The position numbers and the translations under genes are program-made. DNA of 14,747 nt, taken from NCBI RefSeq assembly GCF_946479975.1, contig NZ_CAMLIX010000129.1:1-14747 (forward strand), written 5' to 3'. The stretch is from an uncultured Flavobacterium sp. (GTDB taxonomy: Bacteria > Bacteroidota > Bacteroidia > Flavobacteriales > Flavobacteriaceae). A model generated the notes under the pieces. It had not been told where the DNA came from and searched no databases. It saw only the letters and a list, made by a program, of their open reading frames with translations. Within the stretch, counting starts at the first letter, position 1; each line of letters opens with the position of its first letter. This document shows, one piece after another, positions 6,641 through 12,724 of this stretch.

Positions 6641-8705
6641 TATTATGCAGGTTATTATTAGGATCTATTGGGATATTTACAATTAGGGTTGTTCCTTCTC
6701 CTTTGGCAGATTTTAGGGTAACTGTACCCTTACATTCTGCCGCTCTGTATTCAATATTATGCAAACCAATTCCGTTTTTGGTTCTTTTTGTATTAAATCC
6801 GATTCCATCATCTTCGATTGTTAAGACCAAATCATCATCTTCAATTTTAAACTCCACTTTGATAATATCGGCCTTGGCATATTTATTACAATTTTGGAGC
6901 GCTTCTTGAGTAATTCTGTATAAATTGATTTTAACAATATTACTAATTAATTCCCATTTAACATCAGAATCTATAGAAGTAATTAATTTAGAACTATACG
7001 TATTTCTTTGATTATCAAATAGTTTATTTAGAATAGCAACAAAATTATTAATTAATTCAGATTTTTCTCTATTCAAATCATGAGAGATTTCACGAATATC
7101 CTGCTCGATATTTTTAAGTTCTGCCAGATAATTTTTTCTTTTTAATGCTGCTTCTGCTTCATCAATATTCCCCAAACTATCTAAACTATCTAAACTATCC
7201 AAACTAATTCGAATACCAAACATACGTCCTAAAACCCCATCGTGCAATTCCTGCGCAACTTTTTTCTTCTCTTTAATTCTAGTCAGTTCAATTTCATTTT
7301 GCTGCGAGATCATCATATTGTAGATATCTTCGTTTGCAATCTGCTGTTGCTGCTTAAAAATCAGCTCACGGTTTCTGGCCTGCTGGGTTTTGTAAACATA
7401 GAAAAACAGTCCGAGCAATGTACAAATACTAAAAACATAAACCAAAGTTTTATTTTTTTCTTGAAGATTTGAATTCTGATCTTTTATTTCATTGGTTTCA
7501 TATTCAATTCTAGAGAATTTTTCTCCCATTTTACGTTCCGCTTTAAGCATTTTATCATTAAGCTTGATGTATTCTTTAGAATAAACAGATGCATTTTTAG
7601 GGTCAACAATTGCTGTTTTTTTAAGTGCTTCCAGCGTATTTACATATTTCGAAGTAGTTCGGGAAAGAGCCAAAGCTTGTTTGGATAATTCCAAAGCTTT
7701 AGCTGTATCCTTATTAAAAGCATAATATTCAGCCAAATGAATTTTACAGGATACAACGCCAGTAACCAAATCCAGACTATCTCTGATCTTTAAAGATTCA
7801 TAAAACAATTTCGGCAATTGGGCAAAATCTTTCATCCGAAATTTAGTATATCCAAGATTATCCAGTATAATGGCATAAAGACTGGCTCGATCTGCAAAGA
7901 GATTTTTTTGCTTCAAAGCATTTTTAAAATAGACTTCTGCTTTTTTGTAATCTCCCATATTCATATATATGAAACCGATATTATTTAGCGAAGCTGCTTT
8001 GTATTGAAGTTCTGCCTGGATAGTTTTGTCTTGAAGAATATCTAGAGCATTGTTCTGAAACTCTAAAGCCTTTTTATACTCTTCTCTTTCATTATATAAT
8101 ACACCTAGTAAATTATAACTCACATACAAAAGCTCATTTACATTTTTCTCATTTTTTAAAATACTCAAAGTTTTAAAAACGGTAATTTCACTTTCAAAAA
8201 AATCACCTTCATTGTATTGTAAATTCGCTTTATTTAAAAATGTTTTGGCTAAATTTAAGTGATCTCCAATTTTCAAATACGTTTTTTCGGCCTTAAAATA
8301 ATTCATAAAAGCACTGTCGGAGATAGATTGGGATAAATAGTAATCTCCCAAATACGTATAGGCCTTAGCCATATGTACAGAATCTTTAGATTTTTCTGCT
8401 CTTTCTAAAATTAATTTTGAAGTGTTGAGGTACGATTTCCAATCGCTCATATTGTAATACCGATTGGCAACTTTAAAGAGATTTACCTTATTTAGTGAAT
8501 CATCTTTTTGACTTAAAATTATATTAAGCGCCTTGAAATTGTATTCTTGTTTGGATTCGAGAGGAGTATTATTCTCATTTGCCAAAGTAAGATAGATAGG
8601 AAGACTATCTGCTGAAGAAACTTTATCATCATTTGCTCCTGTTTTCTTGGTACAACCCAACAAAACTAAGAACATAATCAATACTATTTTGCTTATTTCT
8701 TTCAA
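6630..8705 (-). CDS. TPR-containing sensor histidine kinase (HisKA_3 type), predicted lipoprotein N-terminus
   Basis: In this 691-residue kinase, residues 1-18 form a lipoprotein-type signal (MKEISKIV, then VLLGC with C18 as lipid-modified Cys). Residues about 75-350 are helical tetratricopeptide repeats, e.g. NNIGFIYMNMGDYKKAEVYF, predicted to face the periplasm. A membrane helix (420-438) and a coiled-coil stretch follow. The HisKA_3 helix carries the phospho-acceptor H488 in AQELHDG. The HATPase domain has an N-box near 597-610, DDGIGF (632-637) and NGIGLHNI (644-651). The start is TTG: no in-frame ATG lies upstream, the next ATG (residue 11) would cut the signal's positive N-region, and a good promoter lies just before it. 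Overlap with the regulator gene marks a two-component operon. A run of SLD triplets follows the DHp helix. The signal sensed is unknown. Confidence 0.92.
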   Translation of the reverse strand: MKEISKIVLIMFLVLLGCTKKTGANDDKVSSADSLPIYLTLANENNTPLESKQEYNFKALNIILSQKDDSLNKVNLFKVANRYYNMSDWKSYLNTSKLILERAEKSKDSVHMAKAYTYLGDYYLSQSISDSAFMNYFKAEKTYLKIGDHLNLAKTFLNKANLQYNEGDFFESEITVFKTLSILKNEKNVNELLYVSYNLLGVLYNEREEYKKALEFQNNALDILQDKTIQAELQYKAASLNNIGFIYMNMGDYKKAEVYFKNALKQKNLFADRASLYAIILDNLGYTKFRMKDFAQLPKLFYESLKIRDSLDLVTGVVSCKIHLAEYYAFNKDTAKALELSKQALALSRTTSKYVNTLEALKKTAIVDPKNASVYSKEYIKLNDKMLKAERKMGEKFSRIEYETNEIKDQNSNLQEKNKTLVYVFSICTLLGLFFYVYKTQQARNRELIFKQQQQIANEDIYNMMISQQNEIELTRIKEKKKVAQELHDGVLGRMFGIRISLDSLDSLDSLGNIDEAEAALKRKNYLAELKNIEQDIREISHDLNREKSELINNFVAILNKLFDNQRNTYSSKLITSIDSDVKWELISNIVKINLYRITQEALQNCNKYAKADIIKVEFKIEDDDLVLTIEDDGIGFNTKRTKNGIGLHNIEYRAAECKGTVTLKSAKGEGTTLIVNIPIDPNNNLHNNDI
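7172..7207 (-). repeat. 9-bp tandem repeat coding SLD triplets in the kinase
   Basis: Four copies of a 9-base unit (plus-strand CCAAACTAT, CTAAACTAT, CTAAACTAT, CCAAACTAA) encode SLDSLDSLDSL at residues 501-511, about 13 residues after the catalytic His488. Units differ by at most two bases, so length change by slippage in whole three-residue steps is possible. Confidence 0.85.
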
Positions 8706-8724
8706 TTGTGCTTTTGAATTTTAC

Positions 8725-8752
8725 CAAAAATAGTAAAAAACTTGAGACACAA
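8725..8752 (-). promoter_or_regulatory. Promoter of the kinase/regulator operon
   Basis: On the minus strand, TTG (8752-8750), a 17-base spacer and TATTTTTG (8732-8725) match the Bacteroidota TTG-N17-23-TAnnTTTG promoter. A start site about 5-7 bases downstream leaves a leader of roughly 13 bases before the TTG codon at 8705. This supports both the operon start and the TTG choice. Confidence 0.65.
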
Positions 8753-8786
8753 AAAAAAGCTGTCAATTCTGACAGCTTTTTTTTTA
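8750..8786 (-). terminator. Terminator after the small exported-protein gene
   Basis: AGCTGTCA (8758-8765), loop ATTC, and TGACAGCT (8770-8777) form an 8-bp stem, flanked by eight A on the left and nine T (from 8777) on the right. It can end transcription in either direction. It lies about 28 bases after the stop of the gene at 8805 and overlaps the upstream edge of the kinase promoter, insulating the two units. Confidence 0.88.
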
Positions 8787-8804
8787 ATTATTTTGGGTTG
8801 TAGA

Positions 8805-9050
8805 TTAGTCTACTTTTTTATCGTTTCCAACTGTTTGATTAACGCTAGCAAAGTTTGCGTTTTTAGATACTTTAGCGTTGAATGCGAAGTCATGTTTTTT
8901 AAGAACTCCACCTGCAGCTCCACCTTCACCTTCACGCTCAATATCAAGTGTAGTTCCTTGTGCTAAATAACTTTTAATTTCTGGAGTTGCAAAAGAAGTT
9001 GCTACTGCTGCTAAAGAAAATAATCCGAATGCTAATGTTGCTTTTTTCAT
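8805..9050 (-). CDS. Small exported protein of unknown function (81 aa)
   Basis: I do not recognise a family. The protein has a classical Sec signal peptide (MKKATLAFGLFSLAAVATSFA, cleavage likely after A21) and a mature part of about 60 residues. The mature part has no Cys, a Gly/Glu-rich segment (EREGEGGAAGG, 38-48) and a Lys/Asn-rich tail ending NDKKVD. The absence of a lipobox and of a T9SS domain suggests a periplasmic or freely released product. The frame extends upstream to 9218, but the ATG at 9050 is chosen because it creates the signal peptide. A strong terminator follows. The upstream 190 bases to the LytTR gene show no clear hairpin, so read-through from that gene is possible, as is a separate promoter I could not place. 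Confidence 0.78.
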   Translation of the reverse strand: MKKATLAFGLFSLAAVATSFATPEIKSYLAQGTTLDIEREGEGGAAGGVLKKHDFAFNAKVSKNANFASVNQTVGNDKKVD

Positions 9051-9239
9051 GACCCGAGGTTTTAATTTTTTTATAAAATTTTTATTTGTTTTTTCTGGAG
9101 AATGATACACTGATTGTTGTGAATCATGGTGTAAAACTACTACGGAGATCAAAAAAAATTTATATGAAAAATTGAGTTTATGGTAAATCATACCCAATTG
9201 ATAGTCAACAGATAGCAAATTCGTGTAAACGTCTGGTTT

Positions 9240-10058
9240 TTAGATTTCTAAGTAATTTCCTGCAGCAAAATCGGAAATTATAAGATCAACATTTGCCTTG
9301 TAAGTTTTAGAGAAAGGAATTTTTTTAGTTGAGTTTTTTATGTAACAGATTGAGTTTCCGCTATGAATCCTTGCGATATAGTTTCTGTTAATTACGTAAC
9401 TATTATGAATACGGATGAAAGGATACGTTAAAACACTCTCAAAATGCTTTAAAGTCTTAAATGCCGTAATCATTTCGCCGGTATTCAAATAAATATCGGT
9501 CGAATTATTATCGGCTTGAAAATAACAAATGTCAGCGGCGTTTAAATAACGATAATCACCATAAGATTTGATACAAATCATTAATGGCTTTTCTGTTTCC
9601 TGCGGAATTGTCACAGTGTTTACATTGTCTATAACAATAGAAGTTGGCTCTTCTTTAACTGGTGCCGTTTTATGCTCTAAATTTGCTTTTTTAAGCTTCA
9701 AAACCGTTTTTAGAAGATCGACATGAGCGACAGGTTTTAAAAGATAATCAAAGACGCCATATTGAATTGCATCAAAGGCTTTGTCTTTTTTATTTGTAGT
9801 AATGATAATTTTAGGAATTTCTTGAAAAAACCGATGCAGTTCGCTTATAAAAGACAATGACAATTCACTTGCTTTATTTTTGGGATCAATTTCTAGGAAA
9901 ACCAAAGCTGGTTTATGTTCTAAAACCAAATTTAAACCTTCTTGAAAATTTGATGCAGAAGCCGTAAAAGATAATTCTGAAAAACCTGCAGCGGTTGTTT
10001 TGGTCTTCAAAATACCTTCGGCATCATCATCAATAATAATATACGAATACTTTTTCAA
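9240..10058 (-). CDS. LytTR-type response regulator with a Glu-substituted receiver
   Basis: This is a 272-residue regulator. The receiver domain (about 4-122) keeps the acidic triad D10-D12 in YIIIDDDAE, the switch Thr (T87/T88 in KIIITTN) and K108-P109 in DYLLKP. However, the phosphoacceptor position in PALVFLEIDP is E56, not Asp. A linker (about 125-157) leads to the LytTR DNA-binding domain (about 159-265), with YRYLNAADICYFQADNN, MITAFKTLKHFE and FIRIHNSYVINRNYI. The start is TTG: an in-frame stop (TGA at 10082-10080) lies eight codons upstream and there is no ATG between. No LytS-type histidine kinase is adjacent, so it is an orphan in this window. Glu at the phosphosite may act as a phosphomimic (inference). 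Confidence 0.9.
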   Translation of the reverse strand: MKKYSYIIIDDDAEGILKTKTTAAGFSELSFTASASNFQEGLNLVLEHKPALVFLEIDPKNKASELSLSFISELHRFFQEIPKIIITTNKKDKAFDAIQYGVFDYLLKPVAHVDLLKTVLKLKKANLEHKTAPVKEEPTSIVIDNVNTVTIPQETEKPLMICIKSYGDYRYLNAADICYFQADNNSTDIYLNTGEMITAFKTLKHFESVLTYPFIRIHNSYVINRNYIARIHSGNSICYIKNSTKKIPFSKTYKANVDLIISDFAAGNYLEI

Positions 10059-10277
10059 ATTTTGGTTTTGTTGCTTTTCTCACTTCACAATCACAATCAA
10101 AAAAACAATTTAATATGATCCTTTGCGAAAGGGTTTTGGTTTTGGTATTTTTCCGCATTTAAAATTACGGATTTTAGATTTTTAAACTTTTCATTGTTAA
10201 CACATTACATTAAAATGTTGATACAAAATGATGAAATGCAAAAAACATCGATAAAGTACGTATTTTTTAAAATCAAA
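10059..10277. other. Intergenic region upstream of the LytTR gene
   Basis: AT-rich, no credible ORF. It contains a small CCTTT-GCG-AAAGG hairpin (about 10120-10133) and several TAAAAT-like stretches, but no clean TAnnTTTG box in the minus direction. The LytTR promoter must lie here, yet I cannot place it. Confidence 0.4.
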
Positions 10278-10308
10278 AATCCCAAACTCCTATGCGGAAT
10301 TTGGGATT
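10268..10308 (-). terminator. Terminator after glyS
   Basis: On the minus strand, AATCCCAAA (10308-10300) pairs with TTTGGGATT (10286-10278), with three more base pairs inside after one mismatch. A T-rich tail (TTTTTGATTTT) follows. It lies about 20 bases after the glyS stop. Confidence 0.75.
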
Positions 10309-10328
10309 AATACTATAATTGGAAAAGA

Positions 10329-11867
10329 TTACATTTTCATTAACCAGTTTTTCATCGAAACTTCGTTTTCGATAATTCCTTTTAATTCAGTAATTTTTAC
10401 ACGATCTTGTTTCATTGTATCTCTATGACGAATTGTTACTGTTTCGTCTTCAAGCGTTTGATGATCTACTGTAATACAAAAAGGCGTTCCAAGAGCATCT
10501 TGTCTTCTGTAACGACGTCCTACAGCATCTTTTTCATCATAAGCAACTGTGAAATCCCATTTCAAATCTTCAATGATTTTTCTTGAAATTTCTGGTAAAC
10601 CATCTTTTTTAACCAATGGTAAAACCGCTGCTTTTGTTGGTGCTAAAACTGCTGGCAATTTAAGAACCGTTCTTGTTGAACCGTCTGGTAAAGTTTCTTC
10701 TTTTAATGAAGTAGCAAAAACAGCCAGGAACATACGATCTAAACCAACAGAAGTTTCTACTACATAAGGAACGTAGTTTTCATTTAATTCAGGATCAAAA
10801 TATTGTAATTTTCTTCCAGAATATTCTTCGTGTGCTTTTAAATCGAAATCTGTACGAGAGTGAATTCCTTCCAATTCTTTAAATCCGAATGGGAAATTAA
10901 ATTCGATATCTGCTGCTGCGTTTGCGTAGTGCGCTAATTTTTCGTGATCATGAAAACGGTAGTTTTCTTTTCCTAATCCTAAAGATAAGTGCCAGTTCAA
11001 ACGTGTTTCTTTCCAATGGTGGTACCATTTCATTTCTTCGCCTGGACGAACAAAGAACTGCATTTCCATTTGTTCAAACTCACGCATACGGAAAATAAAT
11101 TGTCTCGCAACAATCTCGTTTCTAAATGCTTTACCCGTTTGAGCAATTCCAAAAGGAACTTTCATACGACCTGATTTCTGAACGTTTAAAAAGTTAACGA
11201 AAATACCCTGTGCCGTTTCTGGACGTAAATATAAATCCATTGCAGATTCTGCAGAAGCTCCAAGTTTAGTTCCAAACATTAAGTTGAATTGCTTTACGTC
11301 TGTCCAGTTTTTAGAACCAGTTTCTGGATCGGCTATGCCTAATTCTTCAATTAACGCTTTCACATCTTGAAGATCATCCGTCATACCTTTTGCCAATCTT
11401 GCTAAAATTTCATCTTTTTTTGAAAGATATTCTACAACACGTGCATTTGTTGTAATAAATTCTTCTTCATTAAAAGCATCACCAAAACGGGCTCTTGCTT
11501 TTTCGATTTCTTTTTGAGCTTTTTGATTGATCTTTTCAGCGTAATCTTCCACTAAAACGTCAGCTCTATATCTTTTTTTAGAATCTTTATTATCAATTAA
11601 TGGATCGTTGAAAGCATCAACGTGGCCTGAAGCTTTCCAAGTCGTTGGATGCATCAATATTGCAGCATCAAGGCCGACAATATTTTCATTCATTTGAACC
11701 ATTGATTTCCACCAATATTCGCGGATATTCTTTTTTAATTCGACTCCATTTTGTGCATAATCGTAGACTGCACTTAATCCATCGTAAACTTCGCTTGACG
11801 GAAAAATAAATCCGTACTCTTTTGCGTGCGAAACCACATTCTTAAATATATCTTCTTGTTTTGCCAT
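10329..11867 (-). CDS. glyS: Glycine--tRNA ligase (single-chain, eukaryotic/archaeal-like class II type)
   Basis: The enzyme charges tRNA-Gly with glycine using ATP in the cytoplasm. The 512-residue single-chain form matches the homodimeric GlyRS used by Bacteroidota, not the alpha/beta type of many other bacteria. Visible parts are the N-terminal catalytic-domain opening (FKNVVSHAKEYGFIFPSSEVYDG), RPETAQGIF (215-223), class II motif 2 (about 246-272, FRNEIVARQFIFRMREFEQ), LEGIHSRTDFDL (332-343), motif 3 (VETSVGLDRM, 370-379) and the anticodon-binding domain (about 405-512, with LAPTKAAVLPL and RRYRRQDALGTPFC). The ATG at 11867 is directly preceded by a TAnnTTTG box. comF diverges from the same short intergenic region. 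A terminator follows, so it is probably monocistronic and essential. The gene symbol follows common annotation; glyQS is also used for single-chain forms. Confidence 0.96.
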   Translation of the reverse strand: MAKQEDIFKNVVSHAKEYGFIFPSSEVYDGLSAVYDYAQNGVELKKNIREYWWKSMVQMNENIVGLDAAILMHPTTWKASGHVDAFNDPLIDNKDSKKRYRADVLVEDYAEKINQKAQKEIEKARARFGDAFNEEEFITTNARVVEYLSKKDEILARLAKGMTDDLQDVKALIEELGIADPETGSKNWTDVKQFNLMFGTKLGASAESAMDLYLRPETAQGIFVNFLNVQKSGRMKVPFGIAQTGKAFRNEIVARQFIFRMREFEQMEMQFFVRPGEEMKWYHHWKETRLNWHLSLGLGKENYRFHDHEKLAHYANAAADIEFNFPFGFKELEGIHSRTDFDLKAHEEYSGRKLQYFDPELNENYVPYVVETSVGLDRMFLAVFATSLKEETLPDGSTRTVLKLPAVLAPTKAAVLPLVKKDGLPEISRKIIEDLKWDFTVAYDEKDAVGRRYRRQDALGTPFCITVDHQTLEDETVTIRHRDTMKQDRVKITELKGIIENEVSMKNWLMKM

Positions 11868-11874
11868 AGTGATG

Positions 11875-11882
11875 CAAAAATA
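11875..11882 (-). promoter_or_regulatory. Candidate -7 box of glyS, very close to the ATG
   Basis: Minus-strand TATTTTTG is an exact TAnnTTTG box ending 7 bases before the glyS ATG. A start 5-7 bases downstream would make the mRNA leaderless or nearly so. No clear TTG is found at the usual -33 distance. Confidence 0.45.
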
Positions 11883-11937
11883 TAAAAAGTACCTTTAAAA
11901 AAAAGAAAAATTATAAAGTTTGAAGCATTGATTTCTT

Positions 11938-11945
11938 TATTTTTG
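11938..11945 (+). promoter_or_regulatory. Candidate -7 box of comF
   Basis: TATTTTTG matches TAnnTTTG, 20 bases before the GTG start at 11966. A TTG at 11920-11922 lies 15 bases upstream, slightly short of the usual spacing. Confidence 0.45.
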
Positions 11946-11965
11946 TAAATAAAATCTTCTTTTTT

Positions 11966-12649
11966 GTGATTAATTACTTAATAAATCTCTTTTTCCCTAA
12001 AGTCTGTAACGGATGCCGTGCTCTTTTACTTCAAAATGAAAATGTTTTCTGTACTTCCTGCCGGCACGAAATGCCTCTTACTCAATATCATTTAAATCCA
12101 AAAAATGAAGCTGTAAAAAAATTCTACGGCAAGATTGATATGCAATTTGCATCGGCGTTTTTATATTTTCATAAAAAGGGAATGGTTCAGGAGCTCATCC
12201 ATAATTTAAAATATAAAGGTCATCAAGAAATTGGAACTATTTTAGGAAATTGGTATGTCGAAGATTTAAAAGAACTTCAGCTTAACATGCCTTTTGATGC
12301 TGTAATTCCGGTGCCGCTTCATAAAAAGAAACTTAAAGAACGAGGTTATAACCAAGTAACTACTTTTGGGAAAGCGATTGCTTCAGGTTTTGAAATTCCT
12401 TTTAATGATAAAATTTTACTGCGAAAGATTTATTCTAAAACACAATCTAAAAAAAATCTTTTAGGGCGTTCTGAAAATATCGAAAACATTTTTGATGTCG
12501 AGTTTAACGAAACCGATCACAACAAACATTTTTTGATTGTAGATGATGTTCTTACAACGGGTGCAACAATCGAAGCTTGTTCTAGAGCTTTATTGAAAAT
12601 TCCTGGTAGTAAAATAAGTGTGATTTGTATGGCGATGGCAAACTCCTAG
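11966..12649 (+). CDS. comF: ComF family phosphoribosyltransferase-like protein
   Basis: This 227-residue protein has the ComF layout. An N-terminal zinc-ribbon-like region carries C14/C17 and C29/C32. A conserved middle follows, with LKYKG (81-85), DAVIPVPLHKKKLKERGYNQ (111-130) and TQSKKNLLGRSEN (159-171). The type I phosphoribosyltransferase PRPP loop is VDDVLTTGAT (192-201). ComF proteins are linked to DNA uptake during natural transformation in some bacteria. The biochemical reaction is not settled, and a competence role here is inference because no other com gene is present. The start is GTG (11966); there is no nearby in-frame ATG and the MINYLINLFFPKVCNGC N-terminus is typical. It diverges from glyS and converges with the protease gene. 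Confidence 0.92.
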   Translation: MINYLINLFFPKVCNGCRALLLQNENVFCTSCRHEMPLTQYHLNPKNEAVKKFYGKIDMQFASAFLYFHKKGMVQELIHNLKYKGHQEIGTILGNWYVEDLKELQLNMPFDAVIPVPLHKKKLKERGYNQVTTFGKAIASGFEIPFNDKILLRKIYSKTQSKKNLLGRSENIENIFDVEFNETDHNKHFLIVDDVLTTGATIEACSRALLKIPGSKISVICMAMANS

Positions 12650-12654
12650 AAATT

Positions 12655-12706
12655 CCAAATAAAAAAATCCAAATTCCAATACTGAATTGGAATTTGGATT
12701 TTAGCA
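12655..12706. terminator. Bidirectional terminator between comF and the protease gene
   Basis: A perfect 17-bp inverted repeat (12664-12680 with 12686-12702) with a 5-base loop ACTGA lies between two converging stop codons. In the minus direction the stem is followed by seven T; in the plus direction by only four T. It is therefore stronger for the protease gene. Confidence 0.85.
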
Positions 12707-12724
12707 TATTGAATTGTAAAATAG

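Noticed and set aside
6634..6909. 91-aa plus-strand frame opposite the kinase ATPase domain
   Set aside because: Antisense to a well-conserved HATPase region; no promoter or recognisable product.
9051..9218. N-terminal extension of the small exported protein to 137 residues
   Set aside because: The extension would bury a classical Sec signal peptide (MKKATLAFG...) in mid-protein; the ATG at 9050 is far more plausible.
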